Assembly: GCF_042656585.1 (NCBI RefSeq)
Contig: NZ_JBHSPG010000023.1
Length of the DNA: 64,000 nt
Source: Thalassorhabdus alkalitolerans
GTDB taxonomy: Bacteria; Bacillota; Bacilli; Bacillales; Marinococcaceae
Reading direction: 5' to 3' (one strand)
In this document: in pieces, positions 58,106-64,000 of the stretch
How positions within the stretch are numbered: position 1 is the first letter of the stretch
Layout: every line of letters begins with the position of its first letter
Program-made: the position numbers and the translations under genes
The notes under the pieces: model-generated
What the model was told of the DNA's origin: nothing
The model's database searches: none
The model's input: only the letters and a program-made list of their open reading frames with translations

Positions 58106-58465
58106 GTGAACCAGAAACTCGAATGGAGTACTGAAAATATTCTTGCCTATGAAATTGACAGTAAGGTTACAGAAGATGAGTATAAAGAGCTTGTAGACGA
58201 GGTTGAAAGGAAAATGGATGAATATGAGAGTATCAGGATATTTGTCAGAGTGCCTGATTTGGAAGGGGCAGACGTTTCAACCTTAAATGACCGCGTTAAG
58301 TTTTTGAAAGATAATGATTTAAAACAAATTGAAAAATATGCTCTTGTCGGAGATCAGAAGACACTAAAGGCAGCGGCAAAAGGTATGGATAAGCTCACAG
58401 GAGCCAATGTCCGTTCCTTTGATTTGGAAGAGGAACAAGAAGCAAAGAACTGGGTTGTTTCCTAG
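58106..58465 (+). CDS. SpoIIAA-like (STAS) protein
   Basis: A 119-residue small STAS-fold protein of the SpoIIAA-like group (PF11964 type): ENILAYEIDSKVTEDEYKEL, then EYESIRIFVRVPDLEGAD. The C-terminal helix is KLTGANVRSFDLEEEQEAKN. The true SpoIIAA phosphorylation Ser motif is not evident, so it is probably not an anti-sigma antagonist. The start is GTG behind AAGAGGTGAGAGCC. Divergent from the DoxX-like gene. Role unknown. Confidence 0.75.
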   Translation: MNQKLEWSTENILAYEIDSKVTEDEYKELVDEVERKMDEYESIRIFVRVPDLEGADVSTLNDRVKFLKDNDLKQIEKYALVGDQKTLKAAAKGMDKLTGANVRSFDLEEEQEAKNWVVS

Positions 58466-58481
58466 GAGAAAAAAGTAATAT

Positions 58482-58516
58482 AAGCGTGGTACGAGGAATC
58501 GTTCCACGCTTATTTA
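58482..58516 (+). terminator. Terminator
   Basis: AAGCGTGG-ACGA / TCGT-CCACGCTT stem with a bulge. Confidence 0.85.
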
Positions 58517-58668
58517 AATTTAATAAAAGAGAAGTGACAGATAAATGGCAACGACCATTTCAAACTTGAACCTTAAGATTGTAAATGGCATCCAGGCGAA
58601 AAGCATCCGTTTTTTCTAATTTAATTTGAAAGAAAGCAAAAGAAAGAAGTGATTGCACGAAACTGAGC

Positions 58669-58728
58669 CAGTAACGAGAGAAACTACTGGCCCCGATCAC
58701 CGTTAAGGGTTTAAGCAAACGAGGATCG
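58669..58728 (+). other. Two adjacent hairpins in the leader of coat pair B
   Basis: CCAGTA / TACTGG (58669-58691) and CCCGATC / GATCGGG (about 58691-58728). The surrounding 300-base gap holds no gene. Their function is unknown. Confidence 0.45.
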
Positions 58729-58768
58729 GGTAATTCCATTATTGTAGTTAAACTTAGGAGGTGGAAAT

Positions 58769-58969
58769 GTGGCAAAGTCATCCTATGCTAAACATGAAAT
58801 TTTGGAAGTGCATGAAATATTAACTGTTAAGTCTGCTTGTGCAGCGAAGTCTTCCCTGATGCAAGGGCTTGCTTCTGATAAAAAGCTTAAACAACTATTA
58901 GAAGAAGATGCAAAAATCTCCCAGGATGCAATTAGTGAGTTAAAAGGTATTTTAGAAGAGGCAAAGTAA
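58769..58969 (+). CDS. CotF-like spore coat protein (pair B, first)
   Basis: A 66-residue helical protein (YdgA/CotF-like) beginning MAKSSYAKHEILEVHEILTV, with SACAAKSSLMQGLASDKKLK and a C-terminal helix EDAKISQDAISELKGILEEA. The start is GTG behind TAGGAGGTGG. It lies 13 bases before the second gene of the pair. Sporulation timing is inferred from family. Confidence 0.78.
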   Translation: MAKSSYAKHEILEVHEILTVKSACAAKSSLMQGLASDKKLKQLLEEDAKISQDAISELKGILEEAK

Positions 58970-58982
58970 GGAGGGTGTTAAA

Positions 58983-59282
58983 ATGGCAAGTATTTTAGAT
59001 AAATTGAATAATAAAGAGTTAATGACAGATGAGGTGATTGCTACTGACATGCTTGTTTCTGCTAAGGCTGCAGTGAGAAGCTATTCTGTTGCAATCACAG
59101 AAACCGCCAGTCCTGAAATCCATAAAGTATTAAAAAAACAATTAAATGACGCAATTGACCTTCACCATAAAATAGCCACTTATATGATCGAGAATGATAT
59201 GTACCATGCGTATGATATTAAAGAGCAAGTAGAGCATGATCTCAAAAAAGCTGATGTAGCGTTGGACATGCCAACGAAATAA
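58983..59282 (+). CDS. CotF-like spore coat protein (pair B, second)
   Basis: A 99-residue CotF-family protein: LNNKELMTDEVIATDMLVSA, then VRSYSVAITETASPEIHKVL, and the conserved late helix LHHKIATYMIENDMYHAYD. The MYHAYD region resembles the CotF C-terminus. AAGGAGGGTG precedes the ATG. It is coupled to the upstream gene. Confidence 0.82.
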   Translation: MASILDKLNNKELMTDEVIATDMLVSAKAAVRSYSVAITETASPEIHKVLKKQLNDAIDLHHKIATYMIENDMYHAYDIKEQVEHDLKKADVALDMPTK

Positions 59283-59305
59283 AAGATGGTAGCATCTAAG
59301 TTTCC

Positions 59306-59352
59306 AAGCAGACTGTTGTCCTTTTTATATTCAACGGTCTGCTTGTTTTTTT
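59306..59352 (+). terminator. Terminator of coat pair B
   Basis: AAGCAGAC / GTCTGCTT with a long loop and seven T. Confidence 0.8.
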
Positions 59353-59463
59353 ACGTAAAAGGATGCCTTCCAGCTTTTTTCGATTCTATTACATAAAGAC
59401 TTTGGTAGTGTGAATCATGATGGCATTGCCCAATATTAATATAATAATTTAGAGTTTAAAGGC

Positions 59464-60333
59464 TTACAGCAGGCGTCTACAGATTGGCGGTGGAGGAGAA
59501 AGAAATCCTTCTTTAGGAGCAGCTTTCCACAAAGCCGTTTCTACCCTGTGGCCTCCACAAAAGGGTATGGATCCGGACTGATTCGACAATAACGCAGCAG
59601 CAACTGAATGAGAATTTATAATATCGGCAAGACCGTTGTACACTTGCAAGAAGGCGCCTATATTATCTCTTGGATCACGATACTTCTGATTGATCTCTAC
59701 CTGAACAGCAGGAGTCGCCAACTGTGCCCAGGAAAAGTGGGTAATTGTATCAGGGTTTTCTGCAGGGAAAGTGTCATTTTCTCTGACATCAGTAATGCCA
59801 TGCCTTGAAAAAAGATTCATAAACTCCTCTACTCTCCCGGAATGAAGAGATTTTCCATACACCGTTCCAAGATCAATATCAAAATCATGATCCCGTCCTG
59901 CTCCGTGGAGGTCTATTACCAACTGGATATCATATTGGGAAATGATGCGTGTCATTGCTTCTTTAAATAAGCCGCCTTCAGCATAATTAGCATCCTCAGC
60001 CCTTTTTGTAGAGTACAAGTAATGAACATCTGTTTTCTCATGAAGAAGAAAGCCTAAGGCCCCTGTATAAATTTCAGCTGCTTTTTCCTCCCCTTCACGG
60101 AGGTGAACAACTGAATGGGGAGCTGTGATAAGTATTGGAGTGGAGCCTGGCCGGTATTCAAAAGGCAGAGAGTGATCCACGTTTCCATTGTAGTCGTTAT
60201 CGGCAAACGGTTCTTCAAGGGTAAGTATATCTTCTAACGTAATATCCTGATCTTGAGCAGTGCTGGCATGGGCCTGTTCAGGGATAAGGAGAAGGTGTAA
60301 TGCAATAAATAGTACTACATATAAAGATTTCAC
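59464..60333 (-). CDS. Secreted N-formylglutamate-amidohydrolase-like protein
   Basis: A 289-residue exported protein. A signal peptide covers about 1-24 (ending AHASTAQ). The hydrolase-like core resembles the FGase fold: ILITAPHSVVHLREGEEKAA, the metal-like VIDLHGAGRDHDFDIDLGTV, and VQVEINQKYRDPRDN. The His, Glu and His arrangement is compatible with a zinc amidohydrolase, but the substrate is unknown and need not be formylglutamate. The C-terminus is Pro-rich (LSPPPPICRRLL). The start is GTG behind ACGGAGGACAGAA. Confidence 0.7.
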   Translation of the reverse strand: MKSLYVVLFIALHLLLIPEQAHASTAQDQDITLEDILTLEEPFADNDYNGNVDHSLPFEYRPGSTPILITAPHSVVHLREGEEKAAEIYTGALGFLLHEKTDVHYLYSTKRAEDANYAEGGLFKEAMTRIISQYDIQLVIDLHGAGRDHDFDIDLGTVYGKSLHSGRVEEFMNLFSRHGITDVRENDTFPAENPDTITHFSWAQLATPAVQVEINQKYRDPRDNIGAFLQVYNGLADIINSHSVAAALLSNQSGSIPFCGGHRVETALWKAAPKEGFLSPPPPICRRLL

Positions 60334-60531
60334 TTCTGTCCTCCGTACGTATGAGTATTTTCATTTATTGTAAACTGAAGAAAACCTTGCGTGCAAGGTC
60401 ATAAAATAGAAGTAGAACAAGTAGAGGATTCAAGAGCTTATCCGGATTTCCAGTCCTGTGCGAGCAGGAAATTAAGAGATTACAGCGTAATTGTAAAGGG
60501 AGGGAACAAGGAAAGGAAGGGGATATGGAAG

Positions 60532-60906
60532 ATGGTACAGGTCGGTGATGTTATTACGTTTAAAAAATTTTTTACAACGGAAGATGTACGTTTATTTACG
60601 GAAATTTCAGGTGATGAAGGAAGCCACCATATTCATCCCGATGAAGAGGGACGCTTAATTGTCCAGGGTTTGTTAACTGCTACACTGCCAACAAAAGTAG
60701 GAGGAGAACATAACGTGCTGGCCCGGAATATGAACTTTGAATTTATCAGGCCGGTTTACACAAATGATGTCATCGAATGTAAAGTGAAAATAGAACAATT
60801 ATCAGAGGAAGAGAAGAAGTATGTTATTTCTTCCACGTTTTCATGCAGGAATCAGAGAAATGAAGTAGTCTTGAAAGGTGGATTTTCAGGAATTATCAGG
60901 AAATAA
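60532..60906 (+). CDS. MaoC-like hot-dog fold dehydratase
   Basis: A 124-residue MaoC/R-hydratase-like protein. The characteristic motif FTEISGDEGSHHIHPDEEGR contains the Asp and His of the hydratase catalytic dyad. RLIVQGLLTATLP is the substrate-side loop, and NFEFIRPVYTNDVIECKVKI follows. It probably acts on an acyl-CoA or related thioester. I chose the ATG at 60532 after GGAAGGGGATATGG; the frame is open to 60391 but that part is not hot-dog-like. Monocistronic. Confidence 0.85.
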   Translation: MVQVGDVITFKKFFTTEDVRLFTEISGDEGSHHIHPDEEGRLIVQGLLTATLPTKVGGEHNVLARNMNFEFIRPVYTNDVIECKVKIEQLSEEEKKYVISSTFSCRNQRNEVVLKGGFSGIIRK

Positions 60907-60992
60907 GCATCATCTGTTCACCTGCTTTTTAACATAATAAAGAGAATATTCATTGTTAAAAAACAGTTTTAATGTTGTAATAAAAATAAAGG

Positions 60993-61023
60993 TTTAAATA
61001 TGCATTTCAAATACATATTTAAA
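60993..61023 (+). promoter_or_regulatory. Long AT-rich palindrome before hmp, NsrR-like
   Basis: The arms TTTAAATATGYATTT / AAATRCATATTTAAA form a 31-base inverted repeat with two mismatched positions and the centre as exceptions. It lies 15 bases before the hmp start. It resembles NsrR-type sites. Whether it binds NsrR or another regulator is unproven. Confidence 0.55.
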
Positions 61024-61037
61024 TGGAGGGGGATTCT

Positions 61038-62285
61038 ATGACTGCAAAAAACAAATTAAGTGAGGAAACCATAGCAATTATTAAAAGCACAGTTCCTGTA
61101 CTGGCAGAACATGGGGAGGCTATAACGAAACAGTTCTATCATCTTCTTTTTACCAATCATCCTGAACTGTTACATATGTTTAATCACGTGAACCAATCAG
61201 AAGGCAAGCAGCAGAGAGCGCTGGCCCAATCGATTTATGCGGCGGCTGCCCATATAGACAAATTAGATGAAATTCTTCCAGTTGTGAAACAAATCGCCCA
61301 TAAGCACCGAAGCCTGCAAGTAAAAGCAGAACATTACCCGATTGTGGGGAAGTATTTACTTATTGCAATGAAAGATGTGCTGCAAGAGGCAGCTACCGAC
61401 GAAATTCTTGATGCCTGGGGAGAGGCGTACAGTGTGATTGCTGACGTTTTTATAGCAGTCGAGAAAGAAATGTATGAAGAGGCTGAAAATCAGGCAGGGG
61501 GCTGGGAAGGCTTTAGAAGTTTTCTGGTTATCGATAAGGTTAAAGAGAGCGAAGTCATTACCTCTTTCTATCTTCAGCCGGCCGATGGAGAACGTCTTGC
61601 TTCCTACAGGCCTGGCCAATATGTTTCCGTTAAGGCAATAATAGAGGAAGAAGAATATAATCATATTCGTCAGTACAGTTTATCTGAGGTGCCTGGCAGG
61701 CATTATTATCGTATCAGCGTGAAAAGAGAGGATGGAAGGGAAACACCTGCTGGCATTGTTTCCAATTACCTGCACCATTCGATTGAGCCTGGTGATAAGG
61801 TAGAGCTTACCGCCCCGGCTGGAGACTTTTTTTTCGACAAAGCAAGCAGTCGGCCAGCTGTTTTCTTAAGTGGTGGTGTAGGGCAGACGCCATTAGTAAG
61901 CATGTTCAAGACTGCAGCAGAAGATTCACCAACAAAAGACATTACCTACATCCATGCTGCTCTAAACAGCAGCGTGCATGCTTTTGATCAGGAGATCAGA
62001 GACACAGCAGATAGAAACGAGAAGATTTCATATTACCTCTGCTATGAATTACCAAATGAATCTGACAAACAGAAGAAGGTATACGATAAAGAAGGCTTTA
62101 TTGACGAAGAGTGGTTGAATTCTCTTGCAGTAAGCAGAGACGCAGAATTCTATTTTTGCGGACCTTTGCCTTTTATGAAAGCCATGTATTCTATACTGAA
62201 AGAATGGGGAGTACCGGAAGAAAGAACTCACTTTGAATTTTTCGGACCTTCAGACAACTTGGAACGGGAAGATAACAAACACTAG
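61038..62285 (+). CDS. hmp: Flavohemoglobin (NO dioxygenase)
   Basis: A 415-residue flavohemoprotein that oxidises NO to nitrate using O2 and NAD(P)H. The globin domain (about 1-137) has proximal His in HKHRSLQVKAEHY. The FAD domain has RQYSLSEVPG, and the NAD domain has FLSGGVGQTPLVSM and the late YFCGPLPFMKAM. All three domains are intact. The ATG at 61038 follows GGAGGGGGATTCT. The palindrome directly upstream suggests NO-dependent repression. Confidence 0.96.
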   Translation: MTAKNKLSEETIAIIKSTVPVLAEHGEAITKQFYHLLFTNHPELLHMFNHVNQSEGKQQRALAQSIYAAAAHIDKLDEILPVVKQIAHKHRSLQVKAEHYPIVGKYLLIAMKDVLQEAATDEILDAWGEAYSVIADVFIAVEKEMYEEAENQAGGWEGFRSFLVIDKVKESEVITSFYLQPADGERLASYRPGQYVSVKAIIEEEEYNHIRQYSLSEVPGRHYYRISVKREDGRETPAGIVSNYLHHSIEPGDKVELTAPAGDFFFDKASSRPAVFLSGGVGQTPLVSMFKTAAEDSPTKDITYIHAALNSSVHAFDQEIRDTADRNEKISYYLCYELPNESDKQKKVYDKEGFIDEEWLNSLAVSRDAEFYFCGPLPFMKAMYSILKEWGVPEERTHFEFFGPSDNLEREDNKH

Positions 62286-62300
62286 GTAGAATACAGACTA

Positions 62301-62500
62301 TTAAAGCAGAAAACCACTGAATGCTTCATCCCGCATGTCTTCCACTAGATCGATAGCGGCAAAAGCAACATCATTCTCTTGAAGTTTACAGGCTGGACCA
62401 CCGGCAAAACGACTTGATTCTGGTAATAGATTTGTCTTTGCTTGTACAAAAATCACGAGACGCCTGGGGAAAGGAAGAGCTGAGAATCGACCGGGATGAT
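62301..62500 (-). other. Possible decayed reading frame
   Basis: The minus strand shows an open stretch ending at TAA (62301-62303): LPFPRRLVIFVQAKTNLLPE, then SSRFAGGPACKLQENDVAFA, ending DEAFSGFLL. No start codon with a ribosome site precedes it. It may be the remnant of a gene, but no family was recognised. Confidence 0.3.
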
Positions 62501-62573
62501 CATCACCGGTTAGCTGAAGCCTTTAGGTGCGTGCAAGTGTACCTTTGAACAACCACCCATTAGAATACTGAAA

Positions 62574-62606
62574 CCAAAAAGGGCTCTCACTTAGGTGAGG
62601 GCTCTT
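62574..62606 (-). terminator. Terminator of the LysR gene
   Basis: GAGCCCTCAC / GTGAGAGCCC with a T run on the minus strand. Confidence 0.82.
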
Positions 62607-62635
62607 CTCTTTAGACTGTGTTGCTGTCTCTTTTT

Positions 62636-63514
62636 TCAATGATTTACATGCTGATTGACCAAGAACGATAAAAAAGCTTTATTTGCTTTAGAAAGGTATG
62701 TCCCTTTCCTGTGTGAGAGTGCAAGGGTAAGAGAAAAAGGGGTTTCAAACGGAATTCCAACAAGGTCGCTGTCTTCACTAATAACCATTTTTAAAAAAAT
62801 CGTTATTCCTAACCCTTTACGGGTTAATGATTTAGCCATTGAAATTTGATTGGTTTCAAAAGCGATATGAGGGGATCTGCCTGTTGCCTGCTCAATTTTA
62901 TGGATGATGTTTCGCTGATAATACCCTTCTTTAAACAAAACAAGGGGCTCTGTAAGCAGTTGATCATATGAAATGGAAGATAACGAAGCAAAGGGATGAG
63001 AATCAGGTACGACAACCATCATTTCCTCTCTTAGAAAGGGGTGTGTGATTAAATCTTCGGTCGCATCATCCATAACAATTGTCCCCAAATCGATATTTCC
63101 TTCTCTGATATCATCACGGATGCGAGTAGTTCCAGCCTCATAAATCGACAATTCTAATTGAGGATATTTTTTCTTAAAGGCAACAAATTGTTCAGGAAAA
63201 TAAAAAGAACCCACCATGGAAGGAAGGCCAATCCTCACTCTTCCAGTTTTAAGCCCCTTCAATTCTTCCATTTCCAATACAGCCTGTTCCATTTGATTCA
63301 GAATGGAAGTAGCATGGGCAAATAATCTCTTCCCTTCTTCGGTCAGCTGAATCGTTCGTTCCTCTCTCGCAAAAAGGGGAATCCCAATTTCATCTTCCAG
63401 GTTTTTTACAGATTTACTCACTGCTGGCTGGGCAATATGTAATTGCTTAGCAGCTTTCGTAAAGCTTTTTTGCACAGCGACTTCGACAAAATGACGCAGC
63501 TGCCTTGATTCCAT
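62636..63514 (-). CDS. LysR family transcriptional regulator
   Basis: A 292-residue LysR-type regulator. The N-terminal winged helix is RQLRHFVEVAVQKSFTKAAK, then QLHIAQPAVSKSVKNLEDEI. The effector domain (about 90-290) follows (GRVRIGLPSMVGSFYFPEQF). I chose ATG at 63514 after AAGAGGGATAAC; the upstream start at 63535 has no site. It is divergent from an MFS transporter gene 115 bases away, so it probably controls that gene. Confidence 0.92.
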   Translation of the reverse strand: MESRQLRHFVEVAVQKSFTKAAKQLHIAQPAVSKSVKNLEDEIGIPLFAREERTIQLTEEGKRLFAHATSILNQMEQAVLEMEELKGLKTGRVRIGLPSMVGSFYFPEQFVAFKKKYPQLELSIYEAGTTRIRDDIREGNIDLGTIVMDDATEDLITHPFLREEMMVVVPDSHPFASLSSISYDQLLTEPLVLFKEGYYQRNIIHKIEQATGRSPHIAFETNQISMAKSLTRKGLGITIFLKMVISEDSDLVGIPFETPFSLTLALSHRKGTYLSKANKAFLSFLVNQHVNH

Positions 63515-63544
63515 GTTATCCCTCTTTCTTTTCATTCTTAAAAG

Positions 63545-63559
63545 TTATAGAAACTATAA
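63545..63559. promoter_or_regulatory. Putative LysR operator between divergent genes
   Basis: TTATAG-AAA-CTATAA is a perfect palindrome that also contains the T-N11-A signature of LysR sites. Confidence 0.55.
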
Positions 63560-63629
63560 ATATTATATATTTTATTTATGGAAAATACCATGCTAGCATA
63601 AGAAGAGAGATATGAAGGAAGGGAATCAA

Positions 63630-64000
63630 ATGATTGAATTAAAAACAAAAGCATTTTGGCAGGCAACACTTGCTTTAGGTCTGTCTTCTATTCTGATATT
63701 TGCTAATATCTATTATCCTCAGCCTCTTCTCCCATTGTTTTCCGAGGAGTTTCAAGTAACACCTGTTGTCTCAAGTTTAGCCATCTCCCTGGCGCTACTT
63801 GGTCTTGGAGTAAGTTTTTTTCTATACAGTGCGTTATCGGATGCGTACGGGAGAAAAATCATTATTATGGCTGCCATGACGCTTGGCACGCTTGCTACCT
63901 TTGCTATAGCTATTGCTCCAAGCTTTGAAGTGCTCCTTTTCATAAGAGTTATCCAGGCGATAGCATTGGCCGGGATACCTACAGCATGTATGGCGTATAT
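63630..64000 (+). CDS. MFS transporter, N-terminal part (truncated by window end)
   Basis: The first 123 residues of a 12-helix MFS transporter (YybF/YgaY-like). MIELKTKAFWQATLALGLSS begins helix 1. FANIYYPQPLLPLFSEEFQV is a known N-terminal motif of this group, and LYSALSDAYGRKIII is the loop 2-3 motif. ATG at 63630 follows GAAGGAAGGG; an in-frame ATG at 63612 is possible but has a weaker site. Export or uptake cannot be decided. Divergent LysR gene suggests local control. Confidence 0.9.
   Translation, partial: MIELKTKAFWQATLALGLSSILIFANIYYPQPLLPLFSEEFQVTPVVSSLAISLALLGLGVSFFLYSALSDAYGRKIIIMAAMTLGTLATFAIAIAPSFEVLLFIRVIQAIALAGIPTACMAY

Overview
The window looks like chromosome of a low-GC, endospore-forming Gram-positive bacterium of the Bacillaceae. 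Evidence: strong AGGAGG-type ribosome sites with GTG/TTG starts, many Bacillus families (YitW, YjzC, YdaG, YheC/D, YtaF, CotF-like coat proteins, SpoIIAA-like, poly-gamma-glutamate hydrolase), a class-D-type LPETA surface protein, and GlnR/TnrA, CcpA, Fur and sigma-B-like sites. Very acidic secreted proteins hint at a salt- or alkali-tolerant lifestyle (inference only). There is no rRNA, IS element, prophage or CRISPR. One tRNA gene is present, tRNA-Val(GAC).

Layout. 1-13.7 kb: proC, an acidic cell-wall-anchored protein, yitW, a uracil-DNA glycosylase, a stress SDR, two paralogous S2P-like membrane proteins with HQLGH in place of HExxH, Cu/Zn SOD lipoprotein, an M20 peptidase, several very small genes and a K+ channel. 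13.9-27.7 kb: a cell-wall amidase with duplicated binding domains, two Asn-rich small proteins, a poly-gamma-glutamate hydrolase, a DJ-1 protein that seems to start at AUU, a MarR-azoreductase pair with twin operator palindromes, a Bcr-type exporter, a LytTR-DUF3021 pair and a YheC/D-type protein. 28-42.5 kb: a complete aldarate (glucarate/galactarate) catabolic locus. 42.7-64 kb: a Fur-box ABC exporter, glnA with a GlnR/TnrA site, tRNA-Val, MscS, YtaF, an LD-carboxypeptidase, a Crh-like protein, two pairs of CotF-like coat genes, a cysteine desulfurase, a second-type methionine aminopeptidase, a frameshifted MEDS gene, flavohemoglobin, and a divergent LysR-MFS pair that runs off the end.

How the genes work together. 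The aldarate locus is the main coherent system. GudD and GarD dehydrate glucarate and galactarate, KdgD makes 2,5-dioxopentanoate, and an aldehyde dehydrogenase finishes at 2-oxoglutarate. A tripartite tricarboxylate-type transporter (TctB-TctA-TctC) probably imports the substrate. Control appears to be three-layered: a GntR/FCD repressor whose palindrome ATTGT-CTT-ACAAT sits on two nearly identical promoters, a cre site on the transporter promoter, and a PrpR_N/PAS/AAA+ sigma-54 activator facing a perfect GG-N10-GC promoter in front of a second, frameshifted kdgD and garD.

Other points of interest are 21-bp GACCCAATTA repeat arrays at two distant intergenic loci, small genes with good ribosome sites at 4038, 7019, 15621, 18007, 37647 and 42702, and palindromic operators upstream of azoR, hmp and the LysR/MFS pair.
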